Shown here piece by piece: positions 12,301-27,300 of a stretch of 64,000 nucleotides of DNA. The DNA comes from Camarhynchus parvulus. Lineage: Eukaryota; Chordata; Aves; Passeriformes; Thraupidae. The stretch's first letter is position 1. Each line of letters opens with the position of its first letter. Below the pieces are notes generated by a model that was given only the letters and a program-made list of their open reading frames with translations, was not told the DNA's origin and did not search any database. The translations under genes and the position numbers were made by a program. Location: positions 21,228,501-21,292,500 of the forward strand of contig NC_044572.1 in NCBI RefSeq assembly GCF_901933205.1, given 5' to 3'.

Positions 12301-15300
12301 GTTGAAATCTGTGTTGTAGCTGTTGTTTGATCCACAAAACCTTAATGCATGTGGCAGCTGTGGAATCCCCAGGAAGGTAGGGTGAATCCATGTGCAGCAT
12401 CAGATTTAATCCAAGTACAATCACAAAGATCTTTAGCAACCAATTTCTAACCACTTTTTTTAAAAGCATGGAAAAATAAGTTTTTTATCCCTTTATTTTC
12501 TTGTTTCGTAGCAATAACAGCTTTGTTGCATGCAAAATAAAAATAACATCTTTGACCTCTTTTGATAAGGCAGCTTTACTTTCAGGTTAGGATATGTAGA
12601 TGAATGAATTGAAAGTCTAAATGTGGAAGGATACAGAGAAAAGGCAGAGACAGGGATTGTCTGTGGAGGAGAGACCTTTCAAATCCTAGCAAAGGTGAAG
12701 CACATTTAGTGATACTTTAGCTGTTGCCTTCATTTTCTGTTTTTCTCCTCTTACATAGGAAGTTACATGTGATTAGCTATGTGAATAACATATTGTCTTG
12801 TTTCTAAAACTCAACCTCATAGCTACCTCATGTAGCAACCTCATTTAGATATTTAAGTACATTTTTCCCAGTGTTGGTTTGTTTTACATAAGAAGTTTAT
12901 GAAATCTATTTTCTTTGTATGTTACAGGGAGTCCAATGCCATTTTCTTCTACCAGTTGACAGTTTATGGTATCTTATATGTGTACTTTAAAAATAACTGT
13001 TACAGAGGGGTGCTGAAGTTGTCAGAGACTATGGTATGAAAATACTGAAGCATTTCAGGTGTATTTAGGGAAGAAATTCAGTCACTGCCCATGTGCAGTT
13101 AAGAAAGCTCATGCAGTTGGAGTGAAGTGAGATGGGCTTTACTGTATAATACAGCTGTAATGAAAAAAATCATGTGTTCTGTATTAATAAAAGAATAAAA
13201 TAATTGGTTTTATAGAAGCTAATGTATTCTGCTACTGTTAGTGTCAGCTAGCTGACATAATATACTTCAAATATGAACATAAATGGCAATACTGCTTTTA
13301 TAATATATGAAACTGTGATGTTTTTGAATAACAGTGGATCACATGCCATTATTAATATACTTTTTTCCTTCATTGCTTCACAAAGCTTGTACATTTCACT
13401 TGAAAAGATATAAAATGTTTCTGTTAGATTAATGAACCAGGTGATGAATTGTCCTTTAGAAACACTCGGCATATTTGAGTTATAAAATAATTAATCCTGT
13501 CTGTTTTCAAAAAGCATTTCATCGTTCTGGATTGAAGCAAGTCAGAGGGTTTTCGTCATCCCAAGAGAGAATTATATGGTTTAAGTGGGAAACTGAATAC
13601 TGTAGGCTGGTTTCCAAGATTAAGTGCAGCTTTCAGTATTGTTAGAACTGTAGTTAGAAAGATTTAAATTTCTGCAGTCCATCTTCACTGTTTTAAACTT
13701 CACTAACAAGTGTTCCTGTCATACATGTTCATTTCCCACCTCCTTATTGTAATTCCCAAACAGAATTAGTAATATGTTAATACTACCACTGTGTTGTGTA
13801 GCAATCATCTCATGTCTATAGGCTGAAATAGTACTAGATGTAGAAATAGTATTTTATACTAGATATTAATTTTTTTTACGTAGAAAATGATGGCATAATA
13901 ATAGAAGCTGAAGTTCATCTTGAATGAATTATATTATGGAGGTTTTGGAAGTCATAGTACATGGAATTTGTCCACTTCCAGCTTGATTCCTCTTAAGAAC
14001 AAATTTTCATGTTTGTATAGCATTGTATTCCGTCTTCCAACAAAAAAAAAAGCTATGTGAATATAATTTGAAAAGCTGCCCTTGCAGATTAAGCTTTTGA
14101 CTGGAGAGTAGTATGTAATTTAGTTATTAGAGAAGAATTCCAGTAAACTCAAATTTGCTGACTCTTGATCTGTAATTCCAGTAATGTATTTTTACTTTCA
14201 AAACAAAGACATTTTGTGTTGATGAGCAAAACAAGCTAGTAACTGAATAAGAAAAATACTATATACCTAATCCTTATTGGTTCACAGTAATCTCTTATAA
14301 TCTGTGTGTGGAAGCAAGGAGCATGTTGAAGAAGCTCTTATTTTTTAACGAGTAACCACGTGAATTGTTGCCTTCTTGGGATGTTTTAAACTAAACTACC
14401 AACATCTGTGGCAATGTAACTGTAAATAGGTATTTGCTGTACTTTTGAGTTTCTCTAATTTTTAAAAACTGCAACGCTGTGGCTTTTTTGTTGGCTGTCT
14501 TATTAAACCACCCTCTCTCAAAGGAATGGAGGATATATTGTGGTTTCTATAACTTATTTGAGTGTATGTTAGAAGCCCCACTTTTCAGACAAATAGGCTG
14601 ACAAGCTCCTCAGATTTCTGTTACTAATTCTTTTTCTTTGGTTTGTGTTCGCTTTTCTTCCACAGCCTCACCCCACCCTTGGATCAAGTAGGCTCTCTTC
14701 TCTGTCTGGTATTATGGGTGAAGGTGAAAAAGAGTTTGAAGTAGTCCATATGTAGCTTTTCTTTCTTCCCTGTTGAGAACTCATTTCTGTCCTCAGCGAG
14801 GTACTGCAGGTACTGTAGAGTAAATGCAGTCGTTTCACTTTTGCAAGGCAGTGTACAGCTAGAGCCAATTTGCTTCCTTTTAACCACCTTGTTGCAGCAA
14901 ATTGCTTGTCATGAATGTTCCTCCTCCAGCACCACCTCTATCCCTTGATGAATACTTTTAGATTAACTGTGGTCTTTTCCTGGTCTAAACTACAAGGCCT
15001 GTATTTTATTTTCTGACCCCAATAAGAGTTCCATTGCTTTGGGGGTCGCATTCTTCCTTTTGTATTTTCTCTTCTCTTTATTTCCTCTTTTCTTATTCAA
15101 GGAAAGTATTTTCTTTTGGCATTTTCTGAATCCCAGATAGACTCATAGCCCCTCTTCAAGGCTTAGGAGGATACAGTATATGGTCTTTGGCACCTGCCAT
15201 TCTGAAGTGGAAATAGTTGTGGCCACAGAGCTCTTATATAGTGACAGAAAAGTCTAGGACCTTTCCTTCAGGTTTTCCATACACATCTCTGAAGTGGAAA

Positions 15301-18300
15301 AAACCTTGTACTCCTTCAAGTATTGTTTGGGTATGTTCCAGTTGTTGGGCATTTCTTGATGCCTTCTCTCATGGAAGATACTGTACTGCAGAGCAATGGC
15401 ACTTTCTGTTGGCTGCAACAACTAAGGGCAGTGCCCCCTGCAAACTGCTGGTGTGGGTGATGTTCCTGAACACAAATGGGAGTCTTGAACTAGTCCTCAT
15501 TGGCCATCTCTCTGTAAAAGACTCATAGTCTTTTAAATGAAATTTATGCCAAATAACATCAAATGCTTTAGAACTGACTTCACAGGTAAGTGTTCTAGGA
15601 TTTGACTTGCTTTGTTACCATGGCATAATTCTCTTAACTGTCCCTTTCCAGACAGACCCTTCACAATAGTCTGCTAGATTGACAGTAGATGATATGTTGG
15701 TATTTTTAGAACCAGTAACTTCATACCTCAGTGGTCTCAGTGCTTCCTCAGTGATGCCTAAGAGGAGAAAAGATCTATGACCTTTCCATAACTGTTGAGT
15801 TCTTTGTATGATGGTAATAAAGGCCTCCCATTTTAGATCTTAAGGACTCTCTTTTCCTTGGTTTCATAAATAGCTCCTAGGAGAACCTACAAAAAAAGCT
15901 GCTATTTAATTTCAAGCAATGCCCAAATTCTATTGAGCCTTCATCTTAATGAGAGTCAGCAACTGGGTTTTTGTATCATTCTAAGTCTTTGAACCTTTTT
16001 TTGCTACTGTAGTGATGATGCATTTCCTGGTTTTTAACTGATACCAGTCTGTGTTAAATTCTAATTTTTAGTTCACTTCCTAGCCAGTCCCTACAAGTAA
16101 AACTATCTGATACCTTTAGGACACAAACTCATTTGTATGCGTGGTGATACATTGGGCACTTCTGCTCTGTGTGCCCAAATAAAGCTGCATTCAATTAATT
16201 CTGTTCTCTCTTAGTTAAGTGAGTTGTTATATCTCAGGCTATAAAGAGCATTTCAGTTCTGGCTTTGGTAGCAGGATCCCTTCACCTTTCGAAGAAGAAC
16301 ATTCTCTGTGTGCTCCAGGGTACATAGAGTGGATGTGGAGATTGATGGCAAATGAATGATTACAGCCACGGGAGGTTCTGAAGTTGTACATTGTAATTTC
16401 AGAGCACTATGCAATTTGAAATGCATTCCAGTCATGTGTGAAAGACCTGTGTGTCCAGATTATAATGATGCAGTTACACAGTACATCAGTAGGATTGTGT
16501 GAAGTGTCTTTTCTCTTTCAAAATACAATCTCCAAAGGAACCTTGCTGACACATAAAATCAAATTTCTTTTTGAACCAACTCCTCACTGAGATGCTCTGC
16601 CTGGCATCCAGTTTCAACAATCAGTTGTGAGATTCCTGTAAAATTGAAATTGGGCAATGGATTCAGAAGTCAGCTAGAGAGATGGGAATAACTTTCAGAG
16701 ATCCCATCAACCTTGTTTTCTTAGGAAGCCGTTTTGGAAAAGCTGATGCCTTGAAAGCCACTGATTATAGCATTGAAAAATACACACTTCTCTCTGTAAT
16801 ACAAGACTGAATTGAATAAACTTCAGTTCTCCAGATGTGATTAAGTTACAGCAAGTTAAGTACTTGATAAACAATCAGTGTTTCTGTATTGTTTTTAGGT
16901 AAACTTTTAAGAAGAAAGTTAGTATTACAATATATAATTCTTCTGCATATCACTCAGTAGTGGTAGTGTAGAACCATAAAGCACTTCATATGCAAGCAGA
17001 TTTCATTTTTCAGGGCAATGGGTCTTTCAGGGTGTGATTTTTGTAAAAATTCATAGCCTGGATTTTGGTGTGGCTTAGCCATTATGTTCTGCTTTGGATT
17101 TGCAGAATGAAAAGTTTGGGAATGTTTTCATTATAACTTATGAAGAATATTTTTTGCCTCTGAGGCTAAGCATTGGATCTTAAAATAACTGGTACTACTG
17201 ATGAGAATAACTTTTCAAAGTAATATAAAATGACTTGTTTGTGTATCACAAGAGCCAATGAGTGAAACATGATTTTTGGGACATGTTGTTCTTAGTATTG
17301 GAAATAATTATTATAATTAACTGTTTATGAGATTCCCTTATATGGAACTTTCACTGCATGGGTTACATCAAAATGCAATTCATAAGGCTGGGGAATCTAT
17401 TTTGGCACATATGGTGAAATATCAGCTTGGGCAGCTGAAATATGTTTTTGTTAGATGTTTATCACATTTTCAGCTTTATTGCGTGAGGGACCTATGGTAT
17501 TTTTTCCTCCAGTACAAATATATGGACTAATTGGAGTTTTTAAAGTTATCTCCATAGTGGAAATGAATGACATGATAAGTTAAGAGGTTGTGTGAGATTT
17601 GTATGGAAAGGAGATTCCACTGAGATTGCTTTTTATACTACAGCAATCTCAGTGAAAAGTTGGAATTATTTTACAGGTAAGAAAGGTTGGGGTTTTGGTC
17701 ATCTGACTCTGAGACAGACTTTTCTAAGTTTTCATCTGAAGTTACTTGCTTAGAGCATCAGTACATGACATTTAGTGAATAAAAAATGTTAATATGTAAC
17801 AATATGGAGGCTTTACCATATTTGAAAGTTCCTTTAAAAGAGAGAGAATTTTCGGTATGACTAATGCACTTAGTGACTTCATCTCTAAGTTCTTCCCATG
17901 TATACATACATGAACTGAAAAACTAAGGACCTGGAAAATTAAATGCTAACACAAATACACACTATTTGCAATTGGACTGTGAAAAAAATTGTTGGCAGTT
18001 GCGGAAGACTTCCTTTAAAGAATCTGGTTTTTGTCACATGAAACTGGAAAGTGCTACATGAACAAGATAATGTGGGTAGGGAGGACAGTGCAAATGATGC
18101 TCTTTATTCTTGGATTACATTAAGATTGTATAGAAGGAACTGCATACTTGTAAACCAAGGTAGAACTATGTAGTTTACATTTGAAATTCTGTGTCTATGC
18201 CACTGGAAGTTACTTTGGGTTATATCCTTCCATACCATTGGAAATTCTAAGTGTTCAACTTTGGTATGTGGGCTTTGTGAGCTGCTGATTTTTTTTAATA

Positions 18301-21300
18301 AGAAACTACCACTAAAATATCCCTTCTTCGAAGTTAAATCCTGAATATTGAAATCACTAATCATCTTGTTGTTAATAAGCTTTGAGTGCTCTGGCATCAT
18401 TGGTTTTAAACTGAGCAATATTTACATTAGTTTATTATAATACACTGTGATAATGAAGTCTATTCCTACTTAGTATGTTTTGTATTCCAGATTATTTAAG
18501 AATTGTTCAAATAGTACAAAATTTCATAGTGTATGTATGTGCCTTATATAATAACAAGAGTGCTACCCATTATGACAGGGTATGTGCTCAACAACTGCAC
18601 AACTTCATACTTTATTTGGCATCCTGAAACCAACTGTGTTGAGCTAATACAGTCTTTTTATCTGAAAGTACTTTAAAGGATTTTAGAACATGTTTAAACA
18701 TGAAGATACATTGTTAAAATATGGGTTTTCTTTAAATGTTCTAGTTATCATTAATTTTTAAAATCAGTGGAAAATTTTTCATTAAACAGTGGAATTGTTT
18801 CTATTAAGTCATATTTATGGATCTTTAAAATTACATTATTGTGATACTGAATTAATATAAAAATCTAGCATTTCTATTTCCAGTGCGTAAAGCAAGCAAT
18901 TTTCAAGTTGTTGTCATCGACCTCGGAGAGATGAGCAGGACAAAGGGACTCCTTCCAAATTATTTTCTCCTATTCACTTTCCCACTTGGAGCTCTTGAGT
19001 ACAAATGATTGGAATTGTAGTTTCCAATTAGCTTTTGTGCCACAACATCAGCGTGATAAGACTTGCATAAAATTTTTCTAGAAGTTTGTGGAATAATCTT
19101 TAGCATACTTCTTGATTGTTTTGTCACTATCAGCAAAATTGCCAAATTAACTTTTCTTCTGTTGTATTGAAATTTTCATTAATTTAGGTTCCAACTGGGT
19201 GTAGTATGGCTAAACATTTTCTCAGTAATCTGTATCTGAAGAATGTTTTGTAAGTTTTCTTTGTGGGTTTTTTCTTCATCCCCATAGGACATGGCCCTTG
19301 TTGCTCCTGAGGCACCTTCAGAACAAGCAAGAAGAGTTTTCCAGACATATGACCCTGAGGGTAAGGGTTGTAATTTGTGCTGAAATAAGATTTTTTAATA
19401 GAAATGTACTCATTTAGAGAGGAATGAAATGCCTAGTCCTTAAGAAATGTTCAGTACAGGAGTCAATCTACACGTGACATTGGGCACCCTGGTCTGCTGG
19501 AAGGTCACCCTGCCCATGACAGGCAGGTTGGAACGAGGTGATCTTTAAGATCCCTTCTAACCCCAAACATTCCATAATTCTATGAAGAAATTACTGGAGA
19601 ATTCTGCAGTAAGGGAATTTGTGCAATAGGAAATAGTTTTTAAAAAAGACGTTTTTTTAACCTTGTTATGTTCTTTGTAGTTAACATAAAGCTTAAATAA
19701 AATTTATTTCTCCTATATTAAATTTTCGTTAAAGAACTGATCTGATATGATTCATTCTTCATGAGATTTTGTTCTTGAATGTATGCAGCATACACGGAAA
19801 ATTTTCTTATGTTTTGGAAAACAGAGGATGTCTAGCATTCAGGTACTATTTTAACTGATCAAAAGGGAAAAATGGTGCAGTTATTACCCCAAGGTACGTC
19901 TTGGAGAACTCTAGACAAAGATTGAATTCTTAGCAAGTATTAAGCATCTAAATGTATGAGTGATAAATCCAGTTGCTGTATTGCGCTTTTCTTTTTTTTT
20001 TTTTAAGCACCAGAAAAACATTTGAAAACTCCTTTCCTTCTAGAATCCCAATGTTTGCTTGCAAATTTTACAGATAAAGACATGTTGTATTTGTATTTTT
20101 AAGTGAAATCTGGAAAGGATTTTCTTTCTTTTCCTCACAAGAAACTTTGCTACTTCTTCAGATAATGGGTTTATACCTGACACACTGCTAGAAGATGTAA
20201 TGAAGGCTCTGGACCTTGTTTCAGATCCTGAATAGTAAGTATAATAAAATTTAAATACCGCAGAAGTATCAATTAATGACATTAATTATCATTTAAGGCT
20301 TTTCCCTTGATTCTGTTTACCACATATCTATTATAATTTTGGGTTGGTTTTGGGTTTTTTCCTAGTTTGGATTTTTTTCATTCTGGGCACAGAGTGTTAT
20401 TTTCAAATGTTAAGCTTTAAATTTAAGGGGAGGAATTAAAATTAAGATGTCTCTAACTTTGGTAGTAATAACAAGAAGCAAAAAAAAACCCCTCAAACCT
20501 ACTGCATTGCTATATATTCAGGAGATAGTCAGGATTATATTTTTATATATTAATGTAGGTGAAATGGTGTGTCAGAAAAGCTAAACAGTCAAGGTATTCA
20601 GAGGAAGTCTGGATTATCACTGGATTGTTCTGCTGAGTTGGAAGCTGAAACTGCTTCAGTTACAGTTTTGTTTCAACCAGCACTCAGGACCTAGTAGTGT
20701 TTATAATTGCCATTTATTTTCAGAAATAATACATTGATTCCCAGGGTTGGAGTTAAAACTCAAATGTTTTAGCTCTAATATGGACAGATAAGACTAATAT
20801 TTAATAACAGCAGTTAACCCTCTATGTCAAAATCTGCCATGTTTTGTGACTAAATGCTTAAGCCAGAAAGGAGAGCCAAGCACTTTTACTTTTTTACTGC
20901 TCCAGAAGTTGTTTCTGCTCTCTTGTAAACATTTGGTCTAGTTCAGTTGGGTCAAAACTGGAATGACTGTGGAGACTGTGAGTTTACTTACCAGAGCCAT
21001 CTGAAACGTGGTTGAGCCTATTTTCTGTCCTTTCAAATGTTTATAGTGTAATTTATGCTGAAGTGTACTGAGTTGTTCTCTGGAGGAGAGGAGTAAAAAT
21101 TGAGATAAAGAGATACCCAAAGCAAAAGAAAGTACAAGACAAAAGAGTCATGTTCCTATTATAACAATAAGTGGTGAAATTTGCAAAAGACTTTTTTTTA
21201 AAGGAGGGGAAAGAAAAAAAGCCGTTGTTTAATAGGTCTGAGAAGATGAGTTTCACCTTTTTGTTCTACTTTCTCAATTTTTTGTTCTGTTGTCTCTGCA

Positions 21301-24300
21301 GAAAAATTCTCTCTTCATTCAGTGGTTTTTCCATTTGGTTGTTTGTCTTTCAGGGCATTTGTGGCATAGCCCTGTCATACTTTATTTGCATAGCATATAA
21401 AATATAAATTGATGTACAAAGAACCAGTCAAAAGACCTGCTGTATTGAAAGGCCATGATCAAAACATGGAATATGCAGTCTTAAATCATCTCCTCTTAAT
21501 ATATTGCCTATTACTATTATCTTGAGAACCTACTGTATTTGGGCTCTGGATGTTCTGTTTTTTTAGTGTGGAACGCAAGTATAAATAATGTATTTCAAAC
21601 TCCATACAGGCTTTTTTGCTTGTTTTTTGTTTGTTTGTTCTTAAGTAAAATTAAAGGTCTTGCCTCCAAATGTAGTATTTAAATTTTTGATTATCTAATC
21701 CAAGGCTTTAAGTTTCTCAGAATCTCAGAATGTATAAACATCAGACCTGATTAGAATTTTAGAACTGTAGAGAGAAAAACTCTGTAGAGCAGATGTGAAT
21801 TAGCAAGGTGACTTAGCCAGTACTGAATGCCATTACATGTGTTTTTTGTAAAATTTTTAGTGTTTTAGTAATTGTATCTGAGAACCCACCTGTCTCATTT
21901 GTTTTGCCTGTTTCTAAAAACCATTTGATGCCCTTTAGGGCACCAATTTGAGCACATCTGTCAATGTAGGTTTAGCTTGCTTAAAACATTTTATGCTCTC
22001 TATTTGACCAGTAGTGGAGGCTTTTGTTCCCACACACTTCTCAGCAATAACAGTACAAAGGCCATCACCCCAACACTTGTAACCTCTTGAGTTCAGGTGC
22101 CAAGCTTTGCACTGAGCAGATTGAAACACAATCACGTGTTCAGTAGCTCTGCTGTGGTACCAGTAACAGTGAAAGGTGTTAATGATCTGCTGAAGGAAAA
22201 AACCTCAATTGAAACACAGTACAATCCAAGTTTATTAAATCTACTCCCCTGCTTAACTGATGGAATTTTGTACAATGGCCATATTTAAAAACTTACATAG
22301 TGCTGTATTTTTAAGCAGTTCTTGTATTTCTTTACTGAGTATATACTTTGCTTTAATTTTATTACATAATTTTAAGTACATTTTTAAAATAATCTGTTTT
22401 GGTTCTGTTTGCAAACACAATGTTTTTGCAACTCTGCTGCAGCATTTCAAGAATTTGGGCAGGTTTCAAACAGCCACTGACATAGCCAAAATTTTGTACT
22501 TTGAGAGCAGTGAGAACGAGGAATAGAAGGATTGAAGTCCAGTATCTTGCAAGCTCTCGGTTGTGGTTTCACTTGAGTAGTGATTTTTTTAAAAAAAAGT
22601 AAATTAGCATTGTTTATAGGATACCACATTCAGTGTTAGGAATTTTGAAATTCTTCTCCCAAGGACCTTAACAGAGTCACTCTCTTCAGATTTGCATAAT
22701 ACATCCTCTGTGTGTTGAGGGAGAAACAAAAAGAATTCAAATAACTTACTACTAGTTCTATGTTAGGACCAAGAAAGGAACAAAGATGAAGAATGCAGGT
22801 GGTAGCCAAAAGGACAAAATGTTTTTGTGCAACAATCAAAAAGACCTTGGAAACTACACCTTCAGCTCACAGCCCCCAACAAAAGAGACCTGGGGGGTGT
22901 TTAAAGGCCTAAGTAGTAAAAGAGACATCTATGAGAAACTGAGTTGGTCTTCTGAAAGGAAAATGCAGTGTGTACACTAAAAAAAAAGGGAAGAATCTGG
23001 ATTTATGGAATGTTAAATGTAAATACAATATAAAGCAGAGTTAAAATCTGTAGACTAATAAGTAAAGTTATAAACCAAAACTAATAGTATTCTTCTGAGA
23101 CTATCAGTGCCAAGGGGCCTGCGAGTGGTTTGTAGTTCTGATAGATGATTCCCAATGTTTTAAAAGTACTCAAAGTCAATTAGAGAAGTGCAATGAGTTC
23201 TTCATATTCACCAGAGAAGATGGTAGGGAGCAGTTCTCATCACTGGAGGAGATCAAAGAGTAGTTCCATACGTAAGCCTTTTGATGGGTGGGCAGAGTAA
23301 CTAATATTCTGAAGTGTCAAAATAAGTAAAAAAATGCAAAGTCCTGAAGAAACATCAGAATGGCACTGCTGAACTCTTTTAGGTTACCTACCACTGTGAA
23401 CTGTGCTGGTACCAAAGAGTATAGGAATGAGAAAGGTGACAAATGAACAATAGGACTTACAAAAGGATTTGAAGGCCAGTCTAGGGAAAATTTACATGTA
23501 AATGTTTCATGTGTAAACATGGAATAGGAAGGAACATTTTTCATAGATAGAGAATTGATCAAGGAATTAAAATGTCACTTTTTCTTAATAGAGGGAGATA
23601 GAGGGATTTTACAGGAATTTGTATTAAGTCTGTGAATTTTGTTATTTTACCAGCAAGGATTTAACAGTAGGGATTTGTATGACTGTTGCTGATACAAATG
23701 TATTTGAGATATTAAAAAAAAGAATGTGTTAGAGCAACAGAAGTTACTAGAGGATACAGGAACAGAAAAGTGTCAATAAAGTAAATGTAGATTGGTTGCT
23801 CAGGGGATAAAGCAATGCTGATTTCACATACACGTTGTGGGTCTGTGAACTAGATATTACTGGTCAGGAAACAGATCTTGAGATTTAAACTCATAGTGAT
23901 AGCCAGACATATGGAGAGGGATTCATAGGAGTTATGTCATTGTATAAATTCCTGATGTTTCACTCCTTCTTGGAAAAAGAATATTATACAAAGCTGGTAA
24001 CAAGGCTAATTAAAGATACAGAATGCCATTAGTGCAAGGAAAAACTAGGTTAGAACTGTTTGACCTGAAAAAGATAGACAACCATTGACACAGTAAATAG
24101 GGAATGACTATTAATTGCTTCACACAATACAAAAATGAGGCGTCATCAAACTGATTCAGGTGACAGGTTCAAAACAGGGAAGACACTTATTCCCAGAACC
24201 CATAGTTTAATTTGTATTTTTGAGTGGAGTTTAAGAGCCAGAAAAGTAGATGGATTCAAAGCCATTTAGGCACATGCATGGAAAGAAAAATATGTATCTT

Positions 24301-27300
24301 TGTGTTTTAGATACTGCCTGTCACTGAAGATGTCTTTGTGCAGCAGACTGCTGGAAATGGGGAGGGTAAACTAAAGATGTGTGTTTGCCCTGTTTTTCTC
24401 TGTCCTAAGCACCCACTACTGAGCAGTGTCAGGAGCAGGATACTGGGCCAGGCGCTCTGTTGGTTTGACCCAATGAGGACATTCCTGTGGACGGTACAGC
24501 TTGTAACTCAAGCACAGGGCTAGGTAGATGCAAATAGATACAGTCTGCTGCCTGTAGAAATATATTGCTTAAATAGATATATAGTCTTACAGTTGACCTT
24601 TGTTTGCAGTGACCTGAAATTAGACTGTAGTCCTGCAGTAAGGCTTCCAGATTAGTATTGTTAGTATTTCCATTGTTTGTTGGTTCTGGCTTCTTTGATA
24701 CCGAGTACGTGATGTAAATAAGAAATGTATGTGTTAAATTTAATTTCATTTCAGCGCACTTAGAAAATCTTGGAAGGTTTTCAAATCTCTGTTTAAAAAC
24801 AGGTTGTTTGGCAGTGACAGAGCTGTATTTCAAAGATGGCTGGTTTTTGTATCTTTAAAGAATGCTTACAAGACAGCAAAATGCCTTTTGGGCTGTAAAC
24901 CTGGTTTTAGATTATACGGGTTTCAAATTATTTTACCAAATATGGTCATCCTTCAGAATTATCACTTATTTAATTTAAAATAGCAGATTACTTTTACTTA
25001 AAAATAACCATGTTTTGGCAACTTGCATGCCATTCTGGTGCAGTTGTCACTTACGATTAAAAATAGAATATTATTGCTATACTTGGCAGTCAGTACTGTG
25101 GTAGCACAGCATAACTTAGTCATGCAAGAATAAAAGTGTCTTACTCATACTTTATATTCAATGTTTTTATCTTAGTGTAAACCTCATGAAGACCAAATTA
25201 GACCCAGAAGGACTGGGCATCATACTACTGGGTCCCTTTCTGCAAGAATTTTTCCCTGAGCAGGTAATCAATATATATTCATTGCTGCAGAGCATTGTCT
25301 ATTCTGTCTGTTTGGCTTTCAGATTCATTGAAAACTTCCATGAATATCACAAGAGTAAATTTTAGTAAGTCTTGCATTCATTCAACTCAGCTGATCGGCA
25401 GATAACTTCTGTATTCCATCACAAATGGTGGACTTCTGTTTTTTGTAACATGTTCATGATTTTGTCAGCTTTACACTGGAAGGAAACTCCATTGTTCTAA
25501 ATTTAACTTCAGGAAATATATAATCATTTTGAGTATGACATTGAATTGTTTCCGTACTCAGAAAGTTCATGAGAGTTTGATTTTTGTGAGAATAAATGAC
25601 CATACTGGTTTTATCAGTATTAAAAAGTTTGCTTGCAAATGGGAAAAGGTTGCAAATATATTTAAAACTATTTTTATGTACATTTCTTGATAATGTAAAA
25701 TTTTTGACAGTTTAACAAAAAATTCATTATAGACTTATATTTAACATATGTGGTAGGGTATTGGAAAATTATTTTCAAACTTTCCGTCTGTTCCATATAT
25801 TCTTTAAGACTGCACCACTACTGAGAGGCAGGTGTTAACTTAGCACTGCTGTCCTCTTTCCCCTTTGCCTTGGATCATATTTTCCTGCTCTCACACTGCC
25901 TCCCTGCCACCAGGAGCCTCTTTAAACAGATTTGTGGTAAACCAGAACAGGAAGCTGGTCTGGGTAAGAGCTCTATTTGCAGGTGTGTAGGGCTTGTTCC
26001 ATGGCCATGCACATGCTTGTATTGGCAAAAAAGAGCAGGTTTACCTGAGGCAGAAGAAAAGGCTGGTGAAAGAAGGAGAAGGACTGAGAGGAGTACTTCT
26101 TCAAAGGCTTTTTAGCTTAATGTGTCACCGAAACTATGTGGCTTAGTTTTTACAATCAAGAAAAAGTGAAACTGATGGGTTTAAGTCCCTTCAGCAAGAT
26201 TCTTTTTGTTAGGATTGTGCAGCACTGGGTATAACATTCTGTACTATGAAACATTGTGGTCAGTCAGAAGACACTGGAAATGCAGTGCCAAAGATTGTAG
26301 GGACTGAATATATCATATCATTCAGAGGCTTTCATCATCTGGAGGAAAGAGAAGGAGGAGTTAGTGCTCATTTTCTCTGGCCTTTTAGAATTACATCCAC
26401 ATTGTATTTTTGCCAACTGTTTCTTCTTCCTTTCATTTGTTTATACAGAAGTGGAAATATATCTACAATTGAATATAATTTATTTCTTACAATTATATTA
26501 CATTTGCAAGTCTAGAAGACTCCACTGCTTCATTTTAGGCCCCAGATGCTTAGAATGTAATTCAGAATGCCAAAGAACATCCTCCATAATTGGCTGTTTC
26601 TAAACTGTCAAGTACCATGGGCCATAGGGAGGTGGAGGAGAAAAGAGCCATTGTATGGGACTGCTGCCTCTTGTGCCTGTCATAAGGGCATCATTGACTG
26701 AAGAAGGGAAGCTGGAGAACAAAGCACAGTGCAATCATGGGCAGAACACTGCCTTGGTCACCTTGGTGGAGGAACTCTGCCTCCTGTTAAAGATGGAGCC
26801 CCTGAGTCAATGCCTGTCTGTCAAGTCCTAACTCACTACTATATGTGATTCCCCACCACTCAGTTTTTCCTGTCCTGTTAAACCTTCACTGGCTCCAGTA
26901 AAAAACATGGGAATTGTTACTGCCTTATGGGTGATGTTTGAGCAATCAGCATGTTATGGACTGGAACCTGCCAGTATCCATTTTTTCAATCTGTCTGTAC
27001 TCTGTGCATCAGGTAGCAGTAGCCCTTACCCATACTGACACCGTGCTCAGAATTCTTTCTGAAAGTGAAATTCTGCAGAAATGATGATGAATATCTTTGA
27101 AAGTCTTTCTTTCAAATACTGTGAGGAAATAGCAGATACCAGTGATGGTTGGAATTGCTGATGTTAATATTTGAACATCTAGCTAGGGCTCGAGATATTG
27201 AGATTAGATTCCTTTGCTGAGAATATTCAAACCCTATTCTTACTCTCCTAAAAAGTACTCAACTCCATCTAAAAAGCAGAAAGATATCTCAGCTTTTCTT

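Larger units (their letters stand above)
5738..19287 (+). other. MINDY3 intron, 13.5 kb
   Basis: Largest MINDY3 intron here. It contains a minus-strand CR1 fragment (10863-11211) and a perfect 13-bp hairpin (17618-17654). I checked the longer ORFs in it (for example 9165-9488 and 11694-12113 on the minus strand, 15217-15528 on the plus) and recognise no protein. Confidence 0.8.

Noticed and set aside
24429..24833. 134-codon minus-strand ORF
   Set aside because: Intronic, no similarity that I recognise; length is plausible by chance in 64 kb.
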